This document shows, piece by piece, positions 47,901 to 59,975 of a stretch of DNA of 64,000 nt. A program made the translations under genes and the position numbers. The stretch comes from Annona cherimola (Eukaryota; Streptophyta; Magnoliopsida; Magnoliales; Annonaceae): contig CM059974.1 in NCBI GenBank assembly GCA_030490835.1, positions 9,183,501 through 9,247,500 on the forward strand, given 5' to 3'. The number at the start of each line of letters is the position of its first letter. Position 1 is the stretch's first letter. Under the pieces are notes generated by a model. The model was not told the DNA's origin and did no database searches. It was given only the letters and a program-made list of their open reading frames with translations.

Positions 47901-49527
47901 TGGTTTGTCATGTTATGCTATTATGGACTATAAAGTGTTGCAATTTGAAACTTGCAGATACCGTGGCTGTGAGCCTTTGTGGCTGTCTTGCCCCAGTTGC
48001 TCTGGCACCATAGAATGTCCATCTGTCTCTAGTTTCTTACTTAACTACAATGAAAACTGGAACTCTGCTTCACAAGCAGAGAAAGAATCTACCAATCACT
48101 TCTGGCGCAGACTTTGCTGTCCAAGGTGCCCAGATGAAGGTGACAGGAATAGAATATCGCCGTTCATGATGGCTAACCAGGTAGGCAGATGCAATTTTGG
48201 TCAAACTGTTTAATGACTAATACATAATAACTTGTTTACTGATTATCACACAATGTAGTTGTCTTCATGTGATCTCACACTCATGGTTTACAGGTGAAAA
48301 GACAAGCAGAGAAGTTCATCTCAACTTACTACACTGCCTTAATGACAGTACGTGCTGGAAGTTTTACAAATTTTGCAATATGTTTGTATGAATTCTTGTC
48401 ACCTGTGAGTGCTAGTTTTCATCCGATGGGCCCTCCCGTATGCATGCATATGGCCCCAAATTGCATGCTGGTTCTTTCTGACTAGCAATATCCAAATGCA
48501 GAAAATTGACTCTTGATTATTGCACTGGGGAGCAGGCAGTTGTATGGCCTGGACGATGCAGAATTGGTTCATTTGATTAATTGGTGGGAAGTTTGACTGT
48601 TTGAATTCATAACTGCTTGCTAGTGTGATGACGAAATGTGCAAGCACACAACTCGGAGCCTGAATTTGAGGGTGATTGGTGATTCAGAAAGAGGAACAGT
48701 TTGTCCAAACTATCCTCGCTGCAATGGAAGTCTCATACGTCAGGTGAGGAATAGAGTCAAGTGTATACCTCAGAAATTAAACTTTTGTTACATTTTTCAT
48801 ATCAGAGGAAATGGACAGCATCTACTCAACAAGTACTTGGAACTGTATGAACCAAATGCGTATATGCGGCCAACCTGCTGGTGATCCAAACAATCATATG
48901 GGGTCAATAAAATTCTCTAAAATCTCTTCAACCCCATGAACTGTGTCCACTATGGCATCTGTAACACATGGAATATTGGAATCCAAGTTTTTGCCAGATT
49001 CGTAGCCAGTGGACATTTGCTTCAATGGAGCAGCCCATCCCATGAAAGGGAAAACTAGATCTGAGGTGAAGGATGCCAAGTGGGTGGTCACCACTTTAGG
49101 ATGACGAACTGCCATTTGATGGGCAATCATGCAAGTACGTTCCTGATTTCTCAAGTCCTTACACCTGAGTCTAAAGCAACTTGTTACTGTTTCCCTGAAT
49201 CAGTATACGGAAGTGGACCTATACCAGCAGCTTTCATATTTCTGCTACTTGTTGGATGCAGAGCGATTCGTAGAGAAGGTAAGCTCCTGCGTACCACAAT
49301 TCTCGTGCTTGCTTTGGCACTCATTCCTGTTTGTTTCGATGCGGGTTTCATTCGCTTAATACTAGCTGTAATGGTTGTAGTTGGAGCACAATGCGAGAAT
49401 AGCAGCGGAGAAAGAACTTGCGAGAATAAGGCCAGTTGTTCATTCAGCGGCGTCAGCCATAAGGGAGATCCGAGACCGATGTGCCTATGGTTGGGTACGG
49501 CTCCAAGATCTCTCCGTGACTGTATAA
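36322..49527 (+). CDS. POLA1: DNA polymerase alpha catalytic subunit, 31 exons
   Basis: Exons: 36322-37464, 37603-37770, 37901-37984, 38105-38179, 38668-38732, 40010-40100, 40581-40769, 40988-41151, 41290-41404, 41680-41859, 42011-42124, 42354-42473, 42560-42874, 43004-43096, 44108-44226, 44311-44383, 44504-44560, 44640-44732, 45083-45205, 45296-45393, 45478-45523, 45667-45780, 45870-45953, 47204-47317, 47386-47475, 47796-47872, 47958-48180, 48294-48347, 48624-48743, 49204-49278, 49381-49527. The frame is unbroken over about 1,540 aa, close to plant orthologues (Arabidopsis ICU2, about 1,520 aa). The p180 N-terminal domain shows [13 protein letters not shown]. An inactivated-exonuclease region has [11 protein letters not shown]. 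Polymerase motif A is [10 protein letters not shown] (about 931), motif [18 protein letters not shown] (about 1007), motif C YGDTDS (1058-1063). Two C-terminal zinc-type cysteine clusters (CPSC...CCPRC; CDDEMC...CPNYPRC) would bind the B subunit. With primase it starts leading strands and Okazaki fragments in the nucleus. Intron 8 has a GC donor (GCAAGT); the rest are GT-AG. Confidence 0.97.
39317..39540. repeat. 114-bp tandem duplication in a DNA polymerase alpha intron
   Basis: Two copies start at 39317 and 39431 with CTAGAAATCCTGAGATG. They share AATATTTCCCAATTCAA and ATGATTATAAAATTATGAAA. They lie in intron 5 and have no coding role. Confidence 0.85.
41887..41925. repeat. (CT)n microsatellite
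   Basis: About 19 CT dinucleotides in intron 10 of the DNA polymerase alpha gene, just after the donor site. Confidence 0.95.
43294..43955. mobile_element. hAT-like MITE in intron 14, perfect 8-bp target duplication
   Basis: A 662-bp insertion with ends CAATGTTATTAGAACTGAAC and TCTGGTTTTAATAACACTG, flanked by perfect GTAGAGGG duplications (43286-43293 and 43956-43963). The subterminal AACCGG/CCGGTT motifs and an inner TTATGATATTATAAAT stretch are shared with the element at 50091-51403. The right half carries an imperfect 45-bp duplication (about 43655-43740) and a hairpin TTTCTCATG-CGCA-CATGAGAAA. No transposase; the host gene's splice sites are intact. Confidence 0.87.
45977..46140. repeat. 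83-bp tandem duplication in intron 23
   Basis: Two copies (45977-46059 and 46060-about 46140) share GGTGCAAACTTTT and ATGCTATCATTTATTATTGA. They follow the exon 23 donor of the DNA polymerase alpha gene. Confidence 0.85.
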
Positions 49528-50090
49528 TAATAACTAACTCATCATATTTTTTTTCTTTTTCCATTTTTGGAGTTCCAATTTCAGAGGATCGTTGTATTTT
49601 TCCTTGTTAAAAAAATAAAAGAAAAATCGTTAGGACGCCCAGCAATCGCTGCTAACCCAGCTTGTTTAATGTTTTCGAGTACCCTTCGCGATTTAGAGAA
49701 AAAAGAAAAAGAAAGGTTTCATTTCCAGTGTCGTAAAAGCCAACGAATGCTGCTACACGGTGTTGTACTCAGTCTTCGCCTGCGGCGTAGTACATCCAGC
49801 AAAACCATTAAAATAGTAGGCCTGCCATAAAAATCACCTATTGCAAAAATCAGGCCGCACATTTTCTAATAACAGCGTCAATAAATTTTTTTTGTGTGAA
49901 GAAAACAGCGTCAATAGTTTTCAACCATGCGATTGGTGCTGTCGATAAACAAAAAATTTCCGAGGGGAAAATTCTAAAATGAGGAGGTAAAAGAAATGCT
50001 ACAGGTCATCTTGTATTTGACAGTTCTCAAACAAGTTGTACGATACCAGTTTTTGGAGGCTACTTTTTGCGTGATGTCTCGACTATTCAG
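49528..50090. other. 3' flank of the DNA polymerase alpha gene
   Basis: It holds the 3' UTR and intergenic sequence up to a hAT-like element. No clear polyadenylation signal was singled out and no gene is supported. Confidence 0.5.
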
Positions 50091-51403
50091 CAATGTTGTC
50101 AGAATCGAACCGGTGATCGAACCGGTAAAGTAACTGGTCTGGTTCGAACCGGTGACGTCAGCATGACATATTTATGACATCATAAATATTAAATTTTTAA
50201 AAATTTTAAATAAATATATTGATAAACTTATGTTCTTATAAATCCAAAATATATATGTTAGATTTTAATGACCACAATATAAGAACAAAATATGCAGGAA
50301 AAAATTAATAGCGAGTTTTAAAAAATTAAGTACATTAACTGACCTGAAAGACTTAAACTTATAATAAGCTACGACCGTTGTTGCTTGGTTGTTGGTTCTT
50401 GAATTCTTCCTCTTTATCTCGGTACCTTGATGAATTGCTATAAACATACCTGAAAAAATAAGAAATAAAACAGATCAGTAAGTGTTCAAAATTTGTATAA
50501 TTAAATAACCTATAATAATATGAAAATTAAGAATATCTCTTATGTTTAGCAAAAAATGGATTGATTATATGAAGTATTTTTGTATTTTTGTAGGTCCAAA
50601 ATTTCTTAAAATTTTGAATATATGGGAGTTAATAATCATCATTCCTATATTGATTTTTTTAATAATTACGTAAGATTTTAGATTTATTTAATGACATAAT
50701 TGATATTATAGGATTGTTTAATAGCATAATTGAATCATTGATAATTACTAATTCTTAAGATACGCAAGCAAAAAAAAATTAGGCTAAATAAAAAAGGGCT
50801 AAATAAATAAATAATGAGTACTGTTTTTTGTTTTTTGCCGTTTGAATTTTGATGCTGCCGGCGATTCGGCCACGGGAGGAGAGGAGACAGTCGTCGGCGC
50901 CGGGAGACGAGACAGCACAGAGCAGCGGCAAGACAGCGTGCGGCAGATCGTCGGCGCCGCTGAGGCAAAACGGCATGCGGCGAGAAGGGTTGTGGCAACT
51001 CGGCAAGACGGCGTGCGGCAAGACGGCGTGCAAGGGCGAGGGCGAGGGCTGCCGGCTGCGGGACGACGAGCTGGCTCACTGGCTGCGGGACGACGACGGC
51101 AAGCGAGGGCGAGCAGGCGAGGGCGATGGCGATCCGGCGAGGGCAGTGCCTGCTGCGGCTGCGGGACGACGAACAGACGAAGCAGAGTCGGCGTCGCAGA
51201 GATCATTTTTTTTAATTTTTTCCCTTTAGTTTTAGGGTTAGCCGTTTAAGGGTTATCGTCCGACCGGTCAAATCCGGTCGAACCGAAAATTACGATTCAA
51301 CCGCCGGTTCACCGGTTCGGACGGTTTTATATAATCCGACCAAACCAGTGCGAACCGAACTGGAACCTGGACCGGCCGGTCCGGTCCGGTTCTGATAACA
51401 CTG
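50091..51403. mobile_element. hAT-like element with GC-rich cargo, perfect 8-bp target duplication
   Basis: A 1,313-bp insertion with ends CAATGTTGTCAGAATCGAAC and GGTCCGGTTCTGATAACACTG, flanked by perfect CTATTCAG duplications (50083-50090 and 51404-51411). It is related to the 662-bp element at 43294-43955 by its termini, the AACCGGT-rich subtermini and the motif GACGTCAGCATGACATATTT / TTATGACATCATAAAT. It carries an unusual GC-rich block at about 50842-51235 that the smaller relative lacks. No transposase was seen. Confidence 0.87.
50842..51235. other. GC-rich insert inside a hAT-like element
   Basis: About 390 bp of strongly GC- and CpG-rich sequence in an otherwise AT-rich element. It includes short iterations of GGCAAGACGGCGTGCGG and GGGCGAGGGCGAGGGC. 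Overlapping frames of 114-135 codons are open on both strands, as expected from high GC content. The predicted Arg/Ala-rich products match nothing I recognise. It may be a captured gene fragment (Pack-type) or an expanded GC-rich repeat. Confidence 0.5.
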
Positions 51404-51417
51404 CTATTCAGACGTAT

Positions 51418-51645
51418 TGAAATTTCAATGCACTCGGTGCTAAATTCATTTTTTTTTATAAAATTATTAATTTATGTTTATTTAATCTATAAATTAAGTT
51501 TATCATTTTTGGAAAAGTGTATATATATTTATTTTTAAAAATACGAGCGTTTTAGTAATTTTAAATGGCTAGGACCCTTATATTTTTTTATAAAATTTTT
51601 AAAATAAGTAAAAAAATAAAATTTGCACTTGGGTGCATGGAAATT
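51418..51645. mobile_element. AT-rich fold-back MITE, M1-related
   Basis: The ends GAAATTTCAATGCACTCGG (left) and TTGCACTTGGGTGCATGG plus AAATTTT (right) are inverted copies. The inner left arm has TTTATTTAATCTATAAATTA. It lies directly beside the hAT-like element that ends at 51403. Confidence 0.58.
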
Positions 51646-52870
51646 TTAATACATATATATTCATTAAAATATTTACTCCTACTTTAGTAACCATAATTCA
51701 TTGGTATGAAAAGCAGTGACACCTAACAAATTACAAATAAAAGAATATAATTTTTTAAAAAATATGTTGGTGGCAAAAGAAAGATTAGTATTATAATAGA
51801 AAAAGGAATATTCTTCTTAAATTCACAATTTTCACTTCTAATTCTTAATATAATTATAATGTTTTGTAAATTTCTTATATATTCATAACATTTCGTACTA
51901 AATTTTATTATACTGATGCTATTAAAATAACTGTTATTTAGCTTACTGAAAAGATGATTTTGTTATTCAAAATTTTTATAAGTAAAATGATTTAGCCATA
52001 ATATGAAGCTTAAATTATTTAACGTTCCAAATTAATAATTTATTAATATCAATTGAGTTAGGAAGAATTGTTTTGATTAAGAAATTTTGAAATGGCAAAA
52101 TTGTTTTTTTTTTTAATTAGACAGTTAATGATTGTGTTCCCGGCAAGAATATGATAGAAATTTAAGGTGAAATATAAGGAATTTTTGTTGGGTGAAATGT
52201 AAGAAAATTTTGAATCCTTATGAGTATATTAGGTTGGGACTTTTTTGAAGATGAATAAATATCTCATTCCTTGAAGAAAATTTATTTTACAGGAGGGATT
52301 TGATAAAAACCCTCTTAGCAAAAAGCATCCTCTTTACCTTCTGGAACTTTTTATTGTACTCAGTCTTCCTGGGATCAGACCGCTGCTAACGATGGGTCTC
52401 TATCTTTAGGACTGCAGACATAATACTTAAATTATAAATAGCCTGCACCATTGAATACAAATTCCAATGTCTAACAAGTCATAACATACGATGCCAGCAT
52501 TCTATCAATCTATCACATGTAGCAGACGTATAGATCGTCGAATGTATATCAGTTCAGCTAAATTCCTGCTTTTGCCTAATTCCCATCCTAGATAGGGAAT
52601 TTCGAAGTCTTTGTTGCTGATGCTTTTCCCACCGTGACATGTCATCCAGTAGCAGCCTACCCACTAAAATCCCCTTCTGCAATTTTGTCATTTCAAGAAT
52701 TTCTGCTGCTGCTTTGAAATATGTAAAACACTCGAGATTTTACTTGGTCGTACTGACAATTAATGCCGTTCTAAATCATTTAAAATCGATTGATCAGCTT
52801 TAACACAGAAAAAAGGGACCCACTTCTGATGTATATATTTCCTAGCTACAAGCAGAATAGTGTAGTAGCC
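51646..52870. other. Intergenic DNA, upstream of a possible small peptide gene
   Basis: AT-rich with no recognised coding region. A TATATATT lies about 40 bp before the ATG at 52871 and could be a TATA box. Confidence 0.4.
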
Positions 52871-53107
52871 ATGGCGGCCAGCATGGGTTTCAACTGTCTT
52901 CTCGTCATCTTCATTTTAACATCGACGATGGCCACCAAGGGATGGTGTGGGCAGGAAATGGGCGGTCAGGTTTTTCACACTGCAGAGTTCACGAAGTGAA
53001 TGCTGGAGAGGGTTCCCGTGCCGCCTTCCAGCTCCTCTAATTGCCACTACAATCTAGGCCCCTACAGCCAAAAGCAGCTCTATCATACAACCGATCTTAC
53101 ATGTTAA
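52871..53107 (+). pseudogene. Possible IDA-like secreted peptide precursor with in-frame stop
   Basis: An ATG in good context (GCCATGGCG) opens a 42-codon frame that starts with a strong signal-peptide-like segment (MGFNCLLVIFILTSTM). It ends GQVFHTAEFTK at a TGA (52997-52999). The very next codon, in the same frame, is ATG, and the frame runs a further 35 codons starting MLERVPVPPSSSSNCHYN and stopping at 53105-53107. PVPPSxxSxxH resembles the PIPPSAPSKRHN core of IDA/IDL abscission peptides, and the total of 77 codons fits such precursors. Intronless structure also fits. The internal TGA means it is a pseudogene, a sequencing error, or not an IDA-like gene at all. Confidence 0.38.
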
Positions 53108-54022
53108 TTCATAACTAGCTGAGAAATGTATGTATCCCCTTGTTATTCATTTTCTTTTCTTTTTTTTAGTGAATCTTCTTATGTTTCCTTGGTTTGCGAA
53201 GGGGTTGTACAAATTTTTTAGAAGTTAGATCAATTAGATGCTTTTTTTTTTTAAAAAAAAAAAATCCTTATATATGTATTTGTAATTGATGTTTGGACAA
53301 AAAGGTATTAGCAAATTCTGTCATAACAAAAAATCGACATGATGGTAATGTTGAGTGTTAAAACTTGAGAATTTTATGTAACAAATTGCAGAAAGCAGCT
53401 GGTGCGGTTGTGACTTGTGACAAACTGGCAATATCAACGTGCCAGTTGCACCAGTGGGTTAAATCCAGGCATCAATCGATTGTGCTCTTTGTAGAAAGTA
53501 GTGCGGTACTACCATGCAGCAGAAAAAACGACGCACGTCCTTGAGACCACAATTTTTTTGTAGATCTATATATGATTATTTGAAAGCATTAATGACTTGA
53601 TTGGGAGGGTTGGATGCATGCCCGGAACGGCTCCCATTTTTTCAAAAGAAAAAAAATATTTTTCTATTTCATCAATTTTTTATTTTTCTACTTCAAAATG
53701 GGGAAACGACGAATTTTAGTCATGATCATCACAGCACTAACATATATCGCCAATAAGACAGACAGTCCAGATTGAGCCGCCACCCCAGCTATGTGTAAAA
53801 ATTTTAAAAGGTTGCCCACCATGATCATGGGGTTAGATTCACCAATTCAGATGGTCCTCATTGATGGGTGAATCAAGCGTGCAATCTCAATCGTATTTTT
53901 TATGAATTTCGGCCCTTTGTTTTGTTCCGACCAGTTTGGTTCTAATGCGTCCATAGTTTGGACTTCTTTCCTTCTTTTAATTACTGAGCTGCTCTAGGCC
54001 CACGAAAAGGCCGTGTAAGCCT

Positions 54023-54283
54023 GGATTCCGATCGCATGCGGATACACCTATTTTTTTTTTTACAATATTGTTAATTTATATGTATTTAATATGTGTATAA
54101 ATTTTTACCATTTTTGGAGTATTTTAGATATTTATTTTTTATTTTTAAAAATCAGTGGCATTTTAGGTAATTTAGTAAAAATTTATACACACATTAAATA
54201 TATATAGATTAACAATATTGTTAATTTTTTTTTTTTTAAAAATAGGTGTATGCGCCCGGGAGCATGCAACGCCATCGGGATCC
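54023..54283. mobile_element. MULE-like fold-back MITE, family M1, best-defined copy
   Basis: The terminal repeats GGATTCCGATCGCATGCGG (left) and GCCATCGGGATCC (right, inverted) enclose ACACCTA...TAGGTGT and the fold-back core. The flanks TGTAAGCCT (54014-54022) and TTTAAGCCT (54284-54292) match at 8 of 9 bases, as expected for a Mutator-type 9-bp target duplication. Non-coding, 261 bp. Confidence 0.78.
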
Positions 54284-54814
54284 TTTAAGCCTAGCCGCAT
54301 GTAAAGATGACTGGATTGTGTTTGTGTCAAAATAGCTCACTCTATCGGGCCAGGCAAGTTGGGTTGATTGATTTCGTCCCCGCTGCTGCATGTGAAAAAC
54401 TTGCGCACAAGGGTATGTTTGATCTTTTTATTTGGAAACTAACGGACCCATGGAAATATGCAATGAATGATTTTCAGCTATAGTGGGAGGGTTTTCTTTT
54501 GTTTGTTTTTTTTTTAAAATAATAATAATAACCACGTAAGAATGAATGGCAAATTGGCATTATGTTATAAAAATTCAAAGAAGCTAATATTCGCATTAAT
54601 TAAGCATAAATGTATTAATTTATGATTAATCTATATTAATCCAGCGTATGTTCCATTAGCTTGGGTGGCGGTTGTTGGTACTTTATAGAGCAAATTAACA
54701 CCGATCCGCTTGGATCCATGCTGCCGGCTTCTATTAATTTGTCGGTAAATGATGTAGATGACAACGACGGTGTTTATCCTTGATGAAGTTCCTTTAAAAA
54801 AACATAGATAAATT

Positions 54815-55110
54815 TAGGGGGTTTTTAGTAATCCATAAAACTTTTCAAATTAAAAATTTTTAATTTTAAAATTTGTACTTTTATAACTATCTTATTTTTT
54901 AATTATTTCTTCATTTCTGTCAATATAATTACTTTACTTTTCAATCAGTTCTACACAAGTACCAATATATCTAATCTATTTATTTTAACTTTATCCTTTT
55001 TACTCATCATTGTTACCTTTATCATATCATATCATTTTCTTATATTTTAAAAACTTTTTACCAAAAATTTTTATTAAAATTTTTATCACTTTCTAAACAC
55101 ACACTTAGAG
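54815..55110 (-). mobile_element. MITE, family M2
   Basis: It begins AGGGGGTTTTTAGTAATCC and ends CTTTCTAAACACACAC, with the inverted core TATTTTAACTTTATCC. Non-coding. Confidence 0.68.
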
Positions 55111-58100
55111 TTACACGTCCTCTCAACGTTCCAATCGTATTGTTTTTTTTTCCTAAATCTCTAAGTAATAAGGCATCTCTCTTTAGCTCCGTCTCATTCT
55201 GCATAAATCCTACAAATTAAAATGCCAGTGCCACTCGCTAGCTTTTTCGTCCACACTGGCCTCTGCATTCTTAAAAACACCAACGACCTTCTTAACTAAG
55301 CCATCATTACCTTCACATGATTGGATGGGTGGGGGTTTCATCGTTGGGATTACATGATTGGAAAAGCATTTACATTTTTCCAATAATTTATGTCACTAAT
55401 AGCTAATTTCCTATGTTTTCTACTATTATCATCTCCTTTTTAATAAAACAATGTAAAATTTTAATATTCATCCTTAAATATGTATATGTAGTGGACTAAT
55501 TACCTGCGCTTCAACATAAGTCATTTTGCACGACAACTTTTAAGCAGTAAAAATTTATAAGATTGCATAAAATATTTGAAGTAGTAAAATGTAGAGACAT
55601 GCGGTAAGCTTTTTTAGTTGCACAAGAGACTAACTGCTACCTCTATTCACATGCCACAAACAACCCATATATGATGCAGTCTAGCAGCCAAATAGTTGCC
55701 GCATATTTGTATATGCAACTATTTCTCTATGAAATGTAGCATATTTCTTAGCTGCATTAATTAAATTTTCTTTTAGTATACATGCATCCACCCTCCCCGA
55801 TATCTTGTTTTGGTCACCATGCTTGGTGGATACGATTGATACATTAATTGGTTACGTAGGAAGTGGAGCCCTTGGTTAAATTATGCGATTAGCAGTTTGT
55901 GATTGCTCTTGTGGACATGGACTTGGTTATATTCTATACAAAAATGTCTCATTCTAAAGATTTGTAGTGTGGAAGATGTCCGGGCTAACAACCAAACTCC
56001 CAAGAGGATAATTTATTCATCTCTTCATTTGAACTAGGAATCAATATCAATACTGGGATTCCCACGTAAGCTAGTGTATTAAATGACTTCGATAAAGAGG
56101 GGAAAAGGATAGGATCAGTTAATTTTGACTCTTGAATTAAAATTTTCCTACCAACAGTGTATAGCTCGAATTCCCACTGGGAGCGCAATTAGTTTTGTTT
56201 CTTGTTTGAGGAACTTTAGTCTCTCTTTAATGACAGTAAGTTGATTATAGAAAATTTATAAGATTTTATGGGTTTGGTTTGTAATATGAGATGAAAAATA
56301 TGACTTTGTAAGTAAGATTCCAGTTGGAATGATAAATTAATTTTTTTAAGAAAATAGTTTCCTTGGCTACCTTAAAGACAATAAATTTTCTATTATTACT
56401 TATCATTTTTCATAAATAATTTGTATGGGTGACACTTTGCTGTTATTTATCAATTACTTTCTTAGAAATTTTTTATGTATAAAATTAGCAATCTTATAAT
56501 CTGTCTATCATTCTTTGGCAAAGAGAAATCTTTTACTAAGACTATTATTATGTATATATATTGATCAATCATATATCCCAATCACCACGTGCGCTAGTCA
56601 CAGGTGGCAGATGGTACGTTCCTCTCAGGCAAAAAGCCAACATTGAAACCGAATGTAAGAACTTTATCTTTCTTTTAATATTTGGGAGTATGTGGTCTTT
56701 TTATTGAAACTTGTAAGAATTGTACAAGAAAATGAGCTTTGATCGATGGTAAAATTTATCATCACATATCTGATGTCACCGTAACTAAGTCACCATAGTA
56801 AGTTAGCCATAAAAATTAGCAACAAATTTTCGAAATTGCTGTTGAAACTACAACTTTGGCGACAATCTTACCACTAAATTTTACAATTTTTTTTTTTTTT
56901 TTTACCACAATCGACTGTTGCATTTTACTTTGGATAACGAAAATTTCCATTTTCAATGCCATGCTTCCATTCTTATTTCACTGGACAACAAAAATTCAAC
57001 CATTTTGTTGTTGAAAGGGAAATGAGACGCAACAGTGGTGATAAAAGTTGTTTTCATTTTTGTTTCTGAAAATAAAATTTCTTGCAATGAAAAAGCTATG
57101 TTTTGCAACATCTATTACATTATCATCACTTACAGGCAAGTCTTAGCAGTAATAATTATTTACATTAGTAAATAATGTCTTTTACGATAAAAAAAAAAAG
57201 TGTTAAACTCGGCTAAAAGTATGCTGTAACATGTTGATTTTCTTGTAATAAAGATTCATGCTGGGAAAATTTTGTGAGCCAGACAGCCAACCAGTCTAAT
57301 CACAGCCCCTGATCTGGTGGAAGCTAGTGATTATATATCATGCGAATTAATTTGTGGTTGGGTAGGAGAAGGGCCAGCAACAAAATCCCTCCGTAGAAGA
57401 TTGCTGGGGATACCTGTGTTTGCTTACCATCCGACCTCATCTACTGCTCCAACCGCGTCCCAACATGCGCTGCTGGCCTTTTCCGATCTCTTCCGGGATT
57501 TCTCACACGCAGTCTACCTACGTACGCTCATTTTCATTTTCTCTGTCGACACATGCAGCATAAAAGCCGTCCATCTCGCTCATCACACAAAGATCATAAA
57601 TCTGGTACTCCTAATAAAAGAGTAATGTGGGATCGGCAAACGTGGATAAGAAGTCGTTGATGGGAATTGCACGCGGCACAATGCATCGTGCTTGTAATTG
57701 TTACTGCGAATCATTAGTTTTCCCATCTATTGGCCGGAAGAAACTGGTGGCTGTGATTACCCGCATTTCTAATTTTAACCGTAGATTTGGACCGACGAGG
57801 ACTTGCCCAGACGTTCGGGATAAGGGCCGAAGGCAATGAACGGCTATGATGCCACCAACCGAGACAAGGGCCGCTTTGATCGTCAATCATTGTTTTTTTT
57901 TTCTTTTTTTTCTTATCCGATTCCCATTTCCGGTGGTACAGCTGGGATCCTTTAATGCCTTTATGCTCGCATCCCTCCACTGCCCACCAGAATCAACGCA
58001 ATCTCGAAATCTAATCCATTAAAGTCGTTTATACGACGCACAAATATCTAAGTACGGAAATAATCTTCTGTTTACTGAAAGATTACATCTCGAACGATGA

Positions 58101-59684
58101 TATCTGGAATTTTCGTGCAGGGTATCGATGCAAAAGGCTGGTCTGGTTAATAGATTCGGGACAGATGTCGATTTTGGAGTGAGAGAATTGACAGATATGG
58201 TTCTATTTCGGTTGCATGCAACGCAGCGTTCGGATGCCGCTTTCTGAGTGGGGGGGATGCGTTACCATGCTTATGAAGTGCTATCCGAAGGCGGAGTAAA
58301 ATAAGAACGTGTTTCCGAACGAAGTGCTGCCCACGTTCTCCTGCCGTAGATTCCGGCAGACTCGCATGGATGCGAGGCATAACAACAATTTCCGTTCCGC
58401 CAGTTAATATTTTATCCATTAAAAAATTTTATACTTCCGTAGACTACTTCAAATCCTATTGCCTCATTCGTCAGATCCTCCCAATTTATATTCTCGAATG
58501 GGTGGGTGCAACCTAAGTTTTTCTTAAAACTCTGCCCAGTTTGGTTCGCATTTATGAATGTTGATGTGAAGTTTTCTCTTCTAATTACATTTAAACTCAT
58601 TAGATTAGTTTCCAAAAAAATTTATCGAAACAAAAATATGTATAATTCATCTAACAAAAAGCTAAAATGAATATAATAAAATAATTTAATTTAAATATCA
58701 ATTTCAAAATTATATTTTTAACAATTAAATCATCTACAATAGCATTCATATGAGAACAAATGATTCCACGAGATATCATATTCTAAGTTTCTAATATGTC
58801 AGTAATAAATTTAATTATTTTTACTAATGAATATATATATTTTTTAAGCAAATGTAGCTCATACAAATCTTCGATTCAAATAAAAATTAGATGTCTAACC
58901 AAACAAATAAATATTAAATATAATAGGTAAAGCGTACATCATCATTAAGATAGGCCAAAATGAATTAGGGTAAATTAATTTTTGAAATGATGGTAGTATA
59001 AATGGAAATTTTAGATAAGTTGTTCTATTCCTGCAATTTCTAGTATTAAACGATCTGGAGTATAGATACCTCCGAGTGATAATATTGTTGAATATTCATC
59101 CATAAGGAAAAATGTTGACTATTAACGGTTTAGATAAATTATTTTTCAGTTTTCAATTTTACTTTTCTTATTTTGAATATAATTTCACGCGTATCAATAC
59201 ATAATAATGTATGTATTTTTTCCATCTAATCACCTCACTCATCCCTGTCCCATTGCAGCATTGCGGGATCCAGGGCGAATGCATACGGTGACCTCTTTGC
59301 AGAGGCAGAGTAGCAAATAGTGCCCGCGAGGGTGTTGATCTATCATCCATCGACCATCGGAAGACAGCGATACGTGATCCCAGCGTGCCACGTCTTCCTT
59401 GTCCTCGTGCCGTTGGCCTCAGCTATTTTCCTCGTAGCTACAGCCAACCAACGGCATAGTATTCGCGCGAACACGAAAGCCAATCCCCCGAGCGCCACAA
59501 GGTCCCTTTCACATCACGCATCCACGAGATCATATCCGTCCAATTCTCAGCTTCTCACGCCACCCGATTCCTCTTTTCGATACATTCAGGATCAGAAATC
59601 GCGGGACGAAGAGAGAATGCAACAGGAGGACGAAAAACGATTCTTGGGTGTATGAATGGACGGGCGGGGCCGGAGTACGAAACT
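55111..59684. other. Intergenic DNA without recognised gene
   Basis: AT-rich, with a somewhat GC-richer part at about 57280-58400 and another at about 59230-59680. Open frames of 60-111 codons occur there, but none has a start, composition and length that I can match to a family. Note the GTGGGGGGGATGCG stretch near 58248. No gene is called. Confidence 0.45.
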
Positions 59685-59975
59685 CTTAATAAGTTTCTTG
59701 TGCGTTTGTTTCGGGCAAAAAAATGTCAATTAAAATTTTTAACTTTTCATAATTATTTTATTTTTTAATTATTTTTTCATATTTTTCTATACAAATTATC
59801 CTACTTTTCAATCATTTATACACAACTACCCATATAACTAACCTATCTATTTTAACTTTATTCTCTTTACTCTTCATCATTACTCCTATTATATCACATT
59901 ATTTTCTATCAATTTGACAACTTCTGCTTCAAAAATTTTTCTTCAAAAATTTTATCTCTAACCAAACGTACCTTT
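59685..59975 (-). mobile_element. MITE, family M2, upstream of the PUB gene
   Basis: It begins TTGTGCGTTTGTTTCGGGC and ends CTAACCAAACGTACC, with the inverted core AACCTATCTATTTTAACTTT. It lies about 360 bp before the start codon of the U-box gene. Confidence 0.68.

Noticed and set aside
50799..51249. Two overlapping 135-aa open frames as genes
   Set aside because: They are on opposite strands in one GC-rich block inside a transposon. High GC lowers stop frequency, and the products are low-complexity Arg/Ala-rich sequence.
57317..57625. 102-aa open frame at 57.3 kb as a gene
   Set aside because: It has no recognisable domain, no clear splice or promoter context and no similarity that I know. 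It was left in the unassigned intergenic stretch.
59320..59655. 111-aa open frame upstream of the PUB gene
   Set aside because: It could be an open frame by chance in a GC-richer promoter-proximal region. There are no family motifs, and the hydrophobic stretch alone is not enough.
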